From NCBI GenBank assembly GCA_002110485.1, contig MOWL01000005.1, positions 248,001 through 312,000 on the forward strand: 64,000 nucleotides of DNA, given 5' to 3'. A program made the translations under genes and the position numbers. A model generated the notes under the pieces. The model saw only the letters and a program-made list of their open reading frames with translations, did not search any database and was not told the origin of the DNA. Positions 46,278-57,245 of this stretch are shown here, piece by piece (within the stretch, counting starts at the first letter, position 1; each line of letters starts with the position of its first letter). Source of the DNA: Emergomyces orientalis (taxonomy: Eukaryota; Ascomycota; Eurotiomycetes; Onygenales; Ajellomycetaceae).

Positions 46278-47284
46278 TTTTAATTAATTTTTCTTCAAAG
46301 ACGGAGTTATTTCCTGGCAGGAGGGACACGGGTGAGAGATCTTTGAAGAAGAATTTATCGGCGTGTAAATATGTTATATCTATATCTAGGGCGGAACGTA
46401 TTCGCGAAAATTTTCGGAGGGGGGGGATAAATTAAATAGAGAAATAAAATAAACAAAAGGAACGAGGAACTGCTCGTTATGAAAAATAGATACAAGATAT
46501 AAAATCAGATGGGAGGGTAGTTGACGAATATACTAAACTTCTTCTCCTGGTTATTAAGACGCTTGTTCCATTGCTGATATTATTGTTGATGTTTTTGTTG
46601 GCAGAGAGAACGATAGTGTTGGTTGGGTGGCTTTGAGATGAAAGGGGTGCCCCAGGGCTAAAATAATAAACTAGGCTGCTGCAGGTGGGCAACTTCTCAG
46701 GGGATGCCTTTGAGCATGCACAGTACAGTACGGGTTGCAAGGCATAACAACAATCCCCTTCTGCTTGCAGCCATAGAAATAATTCTGCATTCGCAATTCA
46801 TTACTACGGGCTGGTTAAGGTATATATTTTCTTCTATCCTTATCCTTATCGTATCGTTGATTCTTTCTACTAATAATTTCTTCCACAGCGCCATCACGCC
46901 CCTTTTTTATTCCCGCTTTGCCTCGGATAGTCCGACGCCAAGACCATCCATTTATTTGTAATTTGCTGTTTTGGGACTAGTGTAGTTTAATTTACACGCC
47001 TATGAAACACGTGATGTGAACCGTGTCCAAATAGAGTTTGGACCGTGCGTAGGGTAGTTTAGTCAGCTGCCGTATCAAGGCTTGGCATCTAAGCAGCTCT
47101 CTCATACATACATCTGCAGTAACAGATACCCGGCTGGAGCATAATCATGTCCATTCAGTTGTCGAAATACATTGACGTCTCAACGCTTGTCATTTAACAT
47201 CGATATATTATTATCACCGTGCAGCGGTTAAGGATAAATATCAACCCAAGCCGGGTTCGGACTTTTTGTACGCGGAATTGCATC
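46278..47284. promoter_or_regulatory. Divergent promoter region, unknown gene / acylphosphatase
   Basis: About 1 kb between two divergent start codons. Frames here are short and AT-rich. No specific factor site is claimed. Confidence 0.6.
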
Positions 47285-48060
47285 ATGTCGAAACGAGTAT
47301 GGAACTAAAATTTCGATCCCCCCCAAGCAAATAACACACGCCGTTCGATATCAGCACCACTGACAAAGGTCCAGGTCTCATTTCGTGTCCACGGCAAAGT
47401 TCAAGGTATGTATTTATTAATCAGGTTTTTTTTACCCGAGTTTGAACAAAATTGGCTCCATTGTTTTACTAACCAATGTGGATTCGCCAGGAGTGTTCTT
47501 TCGGTATGCTCTACCCCCCTAGTTTCTGAAGATAATCTATTCTGAGCTCCCTGAAACTAGCGATTTCACCCAGCGGAATGCAAATAACTACGGCTTAACT
47601 GGATGGGTAAGGAATACCCATGATGGAAAGGTACGCTCCCTCGATATCCGGTTTCATCCCCTTCGTAGAACTCCGTGTGTTTTACAAGAAACGGGCCTCC
47701 ACCCTGCATATCATCTCTGGCTCTTCGAGCACTTTTCCACATATTTGTGCGAGAGGGAGAGCCCTCCTAAAGATTGTTAACGCCCTTCCCTTCAACTTTA
47801 ATCCTACCCCGCTCAAAGAAATAAAATACTCATTACGTTTATTTTACTGTCGCCGTGCACTGTGTCGACACACATTACTTACCGCATAGATGATAAACTA
47901 CACACAGGTGGAAGGTGAAGCGCAGGGAGACGAGGCCGCGCTCTCGAAACTGTTCAAAGACCTGAACCAAGGACCGCAATTTGCACAGGTGGTCAAGCTG
48001 GAAAAATCGGAGATTGACTTGAAGGACGGGGAGGAGTCGTTTGTAGTGACGCGCAGTTAA
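47285..48060 (+). CDS. Acylphosphatase, 5 exons including two tiny ones
   Basis: Exons 47285-47296, 47369-47405, 47491-47503, 47561-47630 and 47908-48060 give exactly 94 residues in one frame. The protein has the full acylphosphatase pattern: VSFRVHGKVQGVFFR, with the phosphate-binding loop and catalytic Arg, then TGWVRNTHDGKVEGEAQG with the catalytic Asn. Acylphosphatases hydrolyse the carboxyl-phosphate bond of acyl phosphates such as 1,3-bisphosphoglycerate and are small cytosolic enzymes; length is normal. Exon 1 is only 12 bases (MSKR) and exon 3 only 13 bases, inside the catalytic motif, so automated gene finders may miss them. Intron 4 is 277 bp, long for this window. The first acceptor is AG at 47368; the AG at 47354 would put a stop in frame. 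Confidence 0.9.
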
Positions 48061-49339
48061 TTTTTAACCCGCATCGCTTGCTTGCTTCATTTTTATTTTC
48101 ATTTTTTAATATTTTTTTGGTAGGGTTTGGGCAGCTCTCATATTTGGTGGGATTAAAAACATGGGAGCTCCCCTCCCCTTACTAAATAGAGTGACGAGGA
48201 GGTGCTGTGCTTTTTTGAGCTTCTTGCCTTTTTTTTTTTTTTTTTTTTGGTCACCCCGGAGCAGCAAACCCGATGATGGGATTGGACAGAAAACACTAGC
48301 GGTGCGACTTTTTATATTATTATTAATATTATCATTAGTCCTGTTAGTGTCGAAGGAGGAGGAGAAATTGTTATAAAAATCATCATGATGATGACGGCGA
48401 TACTACCTAGTAGTGGTGGAGGTGATGACGACGATGAGATTGGAAATTACTTGATTCCAAAGACCTTGAAGTGCTAATTATACATCTGGGCCCGTCCATG
48501 CAAGAAACCGGGGGTAGTTCAACTGCGAAAGGCTGTTTTGAGAACCGGCGCTGTTGGGCGTTGCCTTCTGGTACTGTTATGTATTCATTGCCTCACATGG
48601 AATTATTTCTCCTGTTCAGCTACGTCGAATCGAGGCTTTTTGGCGATCGGAGGATAAGAATATAAGAATGCCCTGGTACTGTATGCCTACCTACTTCGAA
48701 ATTTCTACGTGACCACAAGGCCAGCACGCATCGGGAGATATCGGAACTGAGTGTGAACTTGTTAAACAAAAAAAGGTCAACGAACAAACAAGCCAAAAAT
48801 GAGTCATATTGCAACCGGCCGGCCTAAGGAGGGACATTTTTATTAATTTATTTTTTGCCTCCGAAAATACTCCGTACTCCGTAGAAAAACAAAACCCAAT
48901 AATGAGCATGTTTTCATCAATGGATGTTAGTTATCCTTGTGTGATCCAATTGAAATTTTCCGAGGCGGGATATTATTGATTGGTGCCCCCCCCTGTTTTG
49001 TATGAGGCAGGTCCTGAGTTTCTGCCCCCCATCCCGCCACGTTTTGGTTTTTTTACTAGCAGGGTATCAAACCGTAGCCAACAGCTCGCTTCTCATGGTG
49101 CATGAAATTCAATTCCCCGAGCATGCATATAAATTCCCCGTTTCCAAGGATTGGGGGGAGAGTCCGATACTCTCGGAACTGCCGGCTAGCTGTGTAAACT
49201 GAGGGAGCTTTTTTGTCTTGAAATTTGTTTTAATTGATAAAATCAAGGCGTATCTTCCCTGGATCCATTCATGGGGTTTCTTTCAGTGTTTGGTTTTTGG
49301 TCCTTTCATTAGGTGTAGCTAGCTGAACAACAACAATAA

Positions 49340-49387
<48 letters not shown>

Positions 49388-49982
49388 TATATTCAAATCC
49401 TGTTGTTATTTTTAGGTCTTGCTCGGGGGACCCAGAGAAGTGACTTAGTGGTCCCGACCGAGAGCAGTGGGGGAGAGAGCTCTTCCATTTAAAATAGACA
49501 ACGCTAATATTGTTACTAATCAGTCCGCTGGCCTCTTACCGAAATATGATTCCGGGTATTTTACTAGCGCAGTCGTAGTTTAAATGAGGAAACCTGTGGC
49601 CCAGGCCTCTTTGTGTTCGAGAAGCGAACCAAGACAGCTATGAAGTCATCATACAGGGAAAATATGCCGGGCAGATGCCCCCCTGCGGTATGTATTCTTT
49701 ATTATTTAACATGTCAACAGCTGCAGGCTCTCGTTTCCTCGTCCAAACTTCCCGGCCATCTCTCCCTTCCCACTCATGCCATATTTTCGCTGGGGATATT
49801 GTAAATAGCTTCCTGATGGTGCATTGACAATATACTCTACCCACGTACTACCTCACCTCCTCTCTTCGAAAACAGACTCTTATTTATTTAATTCCTGCAA
49901 TTACAAGACTCAACTGCCCGACAACAACTGCATCCATCATATATATTTGGACAGTGGTTTCGTCGTCCTCCATTTGCTCACC
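48061..49982. promoter_or_regulatory. 1.9 kb spacer upstream of the alternative oxidase
   Basis: No supported gene. It holds TACTCCGTACTCCGTA at 48868-48883, two copies of AATTCCCCG 21 bases apart (49111 and 49132), a CGG cluster at 49164-49185 (CCG-N7-CGG-N6-CGG), and a TAA triplet repeat at 49340-49388. The CGG elements resemble sites of Zn2Cys6 regulators such as those controlling alternative oxidase genes, but the spacing differs from the known CGG-N7-CGG site. Confidence 0.5.
49340..49388. repeat. TAA/ATA trinucleotide microsatellite
   Basis: About sixteen tandem copies of a TAA-type triplet, some 600 bases upstream of the alternative oxidase start. Confidence 0.95.
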
Positions 49983-51237
49983 ATGTATCCTACATCAGCA
50001 GGATCCACGAGGATTCTGATGGCCTGCTCTGCGCCCTCCATGCTGCGAGGTGCCCTGCGTCCCTCAACCTCCGCCACGAGAGGCCTGAGAAGCAGCAGCC
50101 CCATGATTTACCATTACACCGCCTCGAATAACACGAGATGTTTTTCATCAACTCCTGGTCGGCCGATCAGAGAATTTTTCGCTGCCCCGAAGGAAACAGA
50201 TCATATCGTCGAGTCAGTGACGACATGGAAACATCCAGTGTAAGTTAGTACTTATACATGATTATCATTATTATTGCAATTTTTTCTTTCTTTTTTTCGT
50301 GCTCAAAGGTTAAACTTGCGTTTTCCTTCCATCTAGATTCACCGAAAAACAAATGAAAGAAATCGCTGTCGCACACCGAACGGCCGAGAATTGGTCGGAT
50401 TGGGTTGCCCTGGGCACCGTTCGCTTCTTGCGTTGGGCAACAGATCTGGCAACTGGTTATAAGCATCCCCCAGCCGGGAAGCCAGAAACTGAAGCGTCGA
50501 AAAATTTCCAGATGACAGAGAGGAAATGGATCATCCGCTTTATTTTCCTGGAAACGGTTGCTGGGGTTCCTGGAATGGTTGGTGGCATGCTCCGTCATCT
50601 CCGCAGCTTGAGGCGCATGAAGCGGGATAATGGCTGGTAAGGCTTTGCTCCCCCTTCTCCTTTATTGCTTTAGCAATAGAAGAACGACTCGTGCAAAGTA
50701 TTAACATTGGTCTTCGGTCCCCCCAGGATCGAAACGCTCTTAGAAGAAGCATATAACGAGCGGATGCACCTACTAGCCTTCCTAAAACTCGCAGAGCCAG
50801 GCTGGTTTATGCGGCTAATGGTCCTAGGAGCCCAGGGCGTCTTCTTCAATAGCTTCTTTATTTCCTACCTTATTTCCCCACGCACCTGCCACCGTTTCGT
50901 CGGATACCTTGAAGAGGAGGCTGTCATGACTTACACACACGCAATCAAGGACCTCGAAGAAGGAAAGCTTCCCCACTGGGCCAATCAACCAGCTCCTGAT
51001 ATTGCCGTCGCGTACTGGCAGATGCCCGAGGGCAAAAGGACCATTCTTGACTTGCTATACTACATCCGTGCCGACGAAGCGAAACATCGCGAAGTCAATC
51101 ACACATTGGCCAATTTGAAACAAAACGTGGACCCAAATCCGTACGCTTCCAAGTACGACAATCCTAATGAACCACATCCCACAAAGTCAGCTGATATCAT
51201 CAAGCCCACGGGTTGGGAAAGGAAAGATGTCTTATAA
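49983..51237 (+). CDS. AOX1: Mitochondrial alternative oxidase
   Basis: Exons 49983-50239, 50337-50636 and 50727-51237 join in frame to 355 residues. All di-iron ligands of the alternative oxidase fold are visible: E158 in FLETVAG, E197 and H200 in NERMHL, E248 in LEEEA, and E303 and H306 in RADEAKHR. The enzyme sits on the matrix face of the inner membrane and oxidises ubiquinol with reduction of oxygen to water, bypassing complexes III and IV without proton pumping. The first 60 residues are Ser/Arg-rich with no acids early on, as expected of a mitochondrial targeting sequence. No regulatory cysteine typical of plant enzymes is needed in fungal forms. In fungi it is usually induced when the cytochrome pathway is blocked; CGG elements about 800 bases upstream may take part. 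Confidence 0.96.
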
Positions 51238-52090
51238 AGTTGGGGCGGGACCTCTGTATGCTTTTTCACCGCACCACTGACTGATCCCTTTGATATGGAC
51301 TCCCCTTACGCAAAATCCCCAATTCTATCATAGAGTAAGCCGATTACTTTTCGACCCGGGACTTAGACACAGATGTGACTTTTTGCTTTTTTTTTTTTGG
51401 AACTCTCTCATTTTCTTATGATACCCCGTCTCCATCTCCCTTCTCTTTTTAAAAGTAAAAAACAAAGCGAAACATCATTTTGCATTTTACATTACCGGAC
51501 GGGGGTAGTTATCATTTTTGAGCATTGCAAAAATGCGTTTCTATTGCTCTGGAGTTATCATTTCTGCATTGCTGGTTCGATATTGAGAGGAGTTTCTTGT
51601 GATCATATATATAACATATGTTTTTTATTCTTTTTTAATAATTTTTGGCATGTTTCCTCTTGTTTCTAGACGTAGAAGAGAGATATTGCTTCGAAGCATA
51701 AAGCTGGCCCCATACATTCCCACCAAGACTGCAGGCGCCTCTAAAAAAAAAAAAAAAAAAAAAAAAATTCCTTTTGATTTCAAAAGAGTTTGCCTTCGTT
51801 AAATAAAATGGAGTTTTATTGAGTTTGCTATCTTTCTTTAATTTTTATTCTAATTTTTAAAACAAAAATGTGAAGAGAACGAGTAACAAAATACACCAAC
51901 AGGGAATGATGACCATCTTAGGGCTTCCTCAACACGTGATGATACTGCCCCCTTTTCCATTTCTACCAAAGTCCACCTCGAGCCAAGCATTCAAACCTAG
52001 GCACATGAATCATACCATCCACATGTGGGATGCTCCAAATTCCGCAGGACATAATGGTGACCCCAACCTTTTTGAAAAGCCCATACTCAC
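51238..52090. other. Convergent spacer, AOX / secreted protein gene
   Basis: The 3' flanks of both genes lie here. An A25 run is at 51743-51767. Small frames at 51397-52094 are not supported. Confidence 0.6.
51743..51767. repeat. A25 homopolymer
   Basis: Twenty-five consecutive A bases in the convergent spacer. Confidence 0.95.
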
Positions 52091-52863
52091 CTAAGCTGGT
52101 TGACCAACAAAACAAACACCCAACGGTGGCCCGCCAGGATAAAAACAAGCCCAGCAATCCGGCAGACACTCCGAGAGACTCTGGCATGGCCTACCCACAC
52201 AACTGCGCTTTGCATGATGATTGCTCAGCATCTCAAGAACCTCTCTTCTTCCCTTCATAGCTGCTGCATCCGTATTACCATCTGACACCTTCATGCGACC
52301 AATACCAGGTTTCTCAGCCGGCTCAAACAGCGCCCCTTCATCCGTAACCAACCGCCCATCGACAGAGCCCGAATAAGCTGCTAGGGCGGTGACTGACTCC
52401 GGCACATCCATGCCCGTCGCCTCCCAGGCGGCCAGCTGGCTGGCGGCGAACAAGCGCACTTGATCTGGGTCGAGCTGGTGGTAGTCTAGCACGGTGCCGT
52501 CTGGGGCGAAGCTGCGGAGTACGCCGTCGTTGCTGACGCCGAGGCCGCCGTGGGCGGCTTTGGTTATGGTTTGGATTATGTTGGTGAGGGGGCCGGGGAT
52601 GTAGCGGTTTGTGGTTTTGGGGGGGTTGTTGGGGGATGGGGATGGGGAGGAGGAGGAGGAGGAGGAGGAGGAGGATAGGGTTTGGGTTTGGGTTCGTAGG
52701 AGGTTTGGGAGGGCGGTTATGGACTGGTGGTCGAACGAGCGTGAGTATCTTGTTTCGTTTGGTAGGTGTGGGAGACGTTTTGGGAGAAGGTTTTTTTGGT
52801 TTCACTTACCAACGGGAGGGCTGAGAGGGAGAGGAGACTCGACAAGAAGATGGAGTTGCGCAT
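52091..52863 (-). CDS. Predicted secreted protein with six-Cys C-terminus
   Basis: Exons 52863-52810 and 52723-52091 join in phase 0 across an 86-bp intron to give 228 residues; an in-frame ATG six bases upstream is also possible. The first exon is a clean signal peptide (MRNSIFLSSLLSLSALPL). A run of nine Ser encoded by a GGA-type repeat follows, then a central part with RYIPGPLTNIIQTITKAAHG and GVSNDGVLRSFAPDG. The last 35 residues contain six cysteines in CVGRPCQSLSECLPDC and AC, VC, which could form three disulfides. No lysine-rich or membrane anchor is present at the C-terminus, so it is likely free in the extracellular space or wall. I do not recognise the family. It converges with the alternative oxidase gene. 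Confidence 0.7.
52646..52675. repeat. GGA triplet repeat coding for Ser run
   Basis: About ten GGA triplets on the plus strand encode the serine run of the secreted protein on the minus strand. Confidence 0.92.
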
Positions 52864-54953
52864 GGCGATGGCTAATGAAGATATGATATCTGTCTCTGTG
52901 TGCTTGCTTTTTGCTGTGACTGATGCTGTTTTTCTGTCTGATTGTGTTTTCGTTTGTTGATTTGGAAAATAGAATCATAGACAAGAGACGAACAGCTTGG
53001 AGTTTTATATACTCCTGGAATCCCCAAAATGGGCTATGTTTTTTTTTCTTTTTCCCCTTCTTGTACAGGCTGGCTGAGGCAACATCTCCCTCTGCCTCAG
53101 TCGTCTTTTATCAGTATCACAATCTCGCGCAACACTTAAGCCGGTAATGACAGAAATAGAAACGATAAACCCCATCGAGTGGATTTCATATCGTTCATGG
53201 CCCCCTTTGATTTATCAAATCTGACCCATCTACGAAACAAACTACAGAGTTACAGTCTCCTCTGTACGATCCCGGCCCTCAGAATTCTAAACTAGAATCT
53301 GCAACCTCTAATTCCTATCAATTGTGGGATATCGCAGTCAGCTCGTTTTACAAGTGATGATCACTGGCAATCCTTGAATGCAGATTTAGGGATATACTAC
53401 GATGATGTGATGTTTATTGGATCTTTCTGCTGCGATATTTAAGCATATGATATCACTCCCTGCCCCTGCCCTCCAAGGTTTGCCACGGTATCTAGAAGCT
53501 GTGTTAGGCTGAGTTTTGTTGAATTCGGGACTACTTATATTGTTGATTTCCCCTCCCTTCCCCCCCTTCCCCCCAACTCTTCCCTCCCTATTTCCTTTTC
53601 TGGAGACGATTTTCCTCCAAGATTAGGTATGGGCGTTTGTTAATTCTGCACATACACCGTTAACGTTCATTTTCTGCGGCAGTTTATGTGATGAGTTTTC
53701 AGCGGTCAGAATTTAACTATGGATCAAGTCTGCAGTGGTTAACTGGCATGGAAAATGCTGAACGAGCAAATTCAAAGGTACACATGAACATAGGGAACTA
53801 ACTTATTGGCTGAATTTGCGATAGAAGGAATACTTGATTGAAGTAATTTAAGTTTGCACAAGTAGACTTAGCATAACATATCATTGCTCTGTGAAGAAGA
53901 AAGCGTTGCTTTACAAGTCCAGTTGCGTGATTCCTCAAACGTAAACCGATCAAAGCTACAGACGAAATATTTTATTTAGATCTGCGTTTTTTTTGTTTTT
54001 TTTTTTTCATACATTGTAGCTAGCTAACTAAAGAAATAGATATTCAATTCATAAAATAATGTGTTTCACCGCCACGCCAACAATCCTGCAAGAACCTACA
54101 TATATGGGTGATATCTGTAGTTTCAGATAGATAACCTTCCACGCCGCGCTTGTCAACACAAATCTTAAATCGCTGCTACTCTTTTTTAACTCCCTGCTAA
54201 GAGGCGGGCTAAACGTCGATCAATGGATTTTCGCGTGGGGATTCAGGCGCTGGGCCATGGGCACCATGTTTCTCGCTGCTATTTTTGATCCCGAAATTCA
54301 ATGAACTGCCATCTGACTCCACTTTCAGTGGCTGGAGTTCGATGGGATCCAGCCCTTCATCACGGATCTGGCAGTTTTCCAAGGCAGGTCAATGGAATAA
54401 GCCATTTCGGGTCTACACTACCTGAGGAGCTAGCCGAATGACACCTGCAGTAAGATAAGCAGATAGAGAGACTATGGTCCTGCTTAATTGGTTGATAATA
54501 ATTCCAAAAAGCGATCTCCAGCGATCTCCATGATATCTGTATGGAGAACCTGTATCTTGTGACGATCATGATGGGGGTTATATATTTAGACTGGTCTCTG
54601 TGTCATCATCGCGCCATGTTACCAGAACCTGTACTTTTAAAATATCGCTCCGCCTAACACTTTCTTCATCTACAACTGTCAACATTTATCGGCCCCCTTA
54701 CAGAGGCACAAAAAATCCTCGCTGCCATCTTCACTGGTCTTGGGAGTCTTGCAACACCCTGACTGACCATAATCGTTGGCAAATAAAAAACAGATTTGAC
54801 ATTGTCGTCGGTATAAATACATCCCAAATCGATCTGCAACACGGGCAGTGAACCTGCGGCATCATTTGTGTGACAACAAACTACAAACACCGCAATAACC
54901 CCAGCAGTTATTAATAAAATTAGCACAAACAAACATCCAAAATCAAAACAAAA
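52864..54953. other. Divergent 2.1 kb spacer, no supported gene
   Basis: The stretch separates two divergent genes and contains many short frames without similarity. A pyrimidine tract (CCCCTCCCTTCCCCCC) lies around 53550-53580, and a T-rich run around 53990-54007. Promoters of both neighbours should be here. Confidence 0.5.
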
Positions 54954-55328
54954 ATGGCACAGAAAACCGCAGATCGATGTGAAGCACCCTCCTGGTACCA
55001 CACAGACCCCGACCAACAGGAACTCAGTGCCATCCTCAAAGATCTAAAACAAGATCCGTCGCTTCAGGGCTGCATATCGTTAGGTAAGGATAGGGTTCTG
55101 CGCTCGTTAAATGCTGATCGCGACGTCCTGGGCGCGGCTGGGTTAAACCTCAAGTAAATCACAGCCTGTCTACGCCACCTGCCAGCTGGGCTTATAGGCG
55201 AAGCCGAATATGCTTGCGTGGACGGAACCAAAGTTTCAAGGGAGCTGTGGTTCAACCCGGATAAGGGCATTTTACCCCCCCCCCCCGTTAAACCAGGAGA
55301 AGGGGGAGAACGCCGGAATGGCTGTTAG
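54954..55328 (+). pseudogene. Small protein gene interrupted by an in-frame TAA
   Basis: A 67-codon frame from 54954 ends at TAA (55155-55157), but the same frame stays open for another 56 codons to TAG at 55326. Coding character seems to continue past the stop: before it comes KDRVLRSLNADRDVLGAAGL, after it come ACLRHLPAGLIGEAEYACVD and GTKVSRELWFNPDKG. This reads like one protein cut by a CAA-to-TAA change. No plausible intron removes the stop (the only GT-AG pair is 23 bases). The protein has no signal peptide and a short Cys content. A C12 tract at 55275-55286 lies in the tail. It could instead be a true short protein or a readthrough case. I do not recognise a named family. Confidence 0.5.
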
Positions 55329-56036
55329 TGAGAATACTGGCTAGTTTCGGTGATATGATGGAGCGACTGGGGCGCGCGTCTGGGGATATGGAGCGGGCTC
55401 AAGGTCAGGAGAAGAGTCAATGTCATGATCTTGTCGATTCCGGGCTATTCTGCCGTGTGTGACAATTGATGGACAAGTCGTTTGACGGTTTGTTGTTTCA
55501 ATTTTCCCCATCACATCCTGATGAGCATGTACATGTACATGTACATACTACACCAGTCTAATTCGATGCAGTCTCAAATACGAGAAAGAGCGGGAGTGGG
55601 AATCGAGATGAAATTAACCCATGGGGGCAAGGATGGGTGTTGATCTGTGTTTTATTTCACATCGCCTTCGAATCAATTCAGAGAAGTCCTTCCTGAGCTC
55701 TGAGTATGATAGGCGGCACCACAATTATTGCCATGATAAATACTATTCTAAGAATAGTAAAAGCTTCTTCTCTCGATTTCACAAATTGGGGGTTGAGGGG
55801 TAGGTCTGACGCCCATGAAGGTGCTCCAACTGGAACAGTTGGAGCAACAGGAATGGATGAAGTTGCGTCTATAAAGAGGCGCCGCGTGCCTTCATTCATA
55901 GGGAAAAGAAAAATCATCGACGCATTCAAAAGAATCGAAACCTCACTATCCGCTTCATCAGTCACTTTTACAGATCAAATCAAGAAGCGAACTTCATCAT
56001 TAACTTCGACTCTAGCTCCAACTCCATCTTATATCA
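55329..56036. promoter_or_regulatory. Upstream region of the Y3-like secreted protein
   Basis: Spacer of 708 bp with a CATGTA tandem repeat at 55526-55546. A frame at 55706-56251 overlaps the next gene in another frame and is not supported. Confidence 0.55.
55526..55546. repeat. ACATGT palindromic tandem repeat
   Basis: CATGTACATGTACATGTACAT, each unit self-complementary, so it can form hairpins. Confidence 0.85.
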
Positions 56037-56550
56037 ATGACAATGCGCTTTTCATTCCTACTTACCGTCTTCACTGCCGCCCTGGCATCTGGTTCTCCCA
56101 TGATATCCAACAACGTGGATGGAGATACCGACATGAACGTTATCACCAAACGCAACTGCTTTGGGGAAGGCGCACGCTGGGGTGCTGGCCGGCCCTATGC
56201 CATCAACTTTGCCACGCGAGCATGCAAAGAGGCCCTGGTCGGTACCTATAGACCAGACGACATCAGGGGCAAATGCTACAATCTTGACAGCACCAAGAAG
56301 GTCGATTTCTCCCTGAAGTTGATCAGCAACAATGGGAATCGGAACATCGGCGCAGCAGAGTGCTATGACGGCTTGAGGAAGGAGATTGAGCGATGCGACC
56401 ATGGCGGGCGCACTGCGTATGGAAACTGGGAATACACGTTCGTGACACACCCCATTTCTCTTACCCTCTCGACTTTTTTGCGTATTTTTTTAGCTTGCGA
56501 TCTTCTTATTAACGGAAAGTAGTGGTGATCCTAATGACGGCCAGTGCTAA
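56037..56550 (+). CDS. Secreted Y3-like glycan-binding-type protein
   Basis: Exons 56037-56437 and 56523-56550 join across an 85-bp intron to give 142 residues (or 140 from the second ATG). A signal peptide (FSFLLTVFTAALASGSP) is followed by a Lys-Arg at VITKRNCF, which could be a Kex2-type processing site. The mature part has six cysteines in RNCFG, RACKEA, GKCYNL, AECYDG, ERCDHG and the final GQC, the pattern I associate with fungal proteins carrying the glycan-binding Y3-like domain (named for a mushroom lectin). The stretch AECYDGLRKEIERCDHGG is the most typical part. The last exon is only 28 bases and supplies the sixth cysteine, so a model that misses it would give a wrong, longer C-terminus. 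Sugar specificity and role are unknown. Confidence 0.72.
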
Positions 56551-57245
56551 GAAGTGAAGAGTGATAGCTGAAATGGGTTGGGAGTTTGCTTAAGCTTCTG
56601 ATCCTTGGCTGTGAGATAATATATGTCTGATTCACACAGCTAAAATTCTTGAAAATTGGATCCATACGGGCTGTCTTTTCGCTAAATTTTGGTATTTGTT
56701 GAACCCTTCATTGAATTATTTGTCATTCTTCGTGTTTTCTGGAGGGAGGAGCTCCTTCGCATCGTCACTTGTTCTTATTCTGCTTCTCAAAGGCTATTCT
56801 ATATATTTAGCACTTTAGCTTGAATGAATATTCACCCCAAGGACTTTATTTATTTTTTTCAAAAATTGAAAAATATTGAGCATGTAGCAGCGCAGGTAAG
56901 TTTGCGCCCTCCGAGCGCTTCAGCCAATCACGTGTCAGCCGTCCCAACTTCAACTTTGTTTTCCTGCCCAAGGGATTCTGCTATTCCCAGACCTCAGACC
57001 CCAGACTTTCTCAAACCCCTTAGACCCCCAAGGAAGGGAATCTATAGGCGCAGAAAACATGTTTCGATAAACTTGTCTTTCGTTTGTGAAAATCCTTCGC
57101 AAATTTCTAAAAATATTCCCATTCTACCCTCTTTCGACCCCCCTTTTATTTGCGGCTCTCACTCACTTCTGCTGGTCGTTGACTCGAGCCAATGCTGGCA
57201 CGGTTGTCGTGTTGAATACTGAATTACTTGCTTATCGTTGGAAAT
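56551..57245. promoter_or_regulatory. Spacer upstream of GUP1
   Basis: About 700 bp with no supported gene. A CACGTG-like site (ATCACGTGTC) is at about 56927-56936. Probable GUP1 promoter and leader. Confidence 0.55.

Noticed and set aside
47297..47354. An earlier acceptor AG for the first acylphosphatase intron
   Set aside because: It would bring an in-frame TGA; the AG at 47368 restores the conserved N-terminus.
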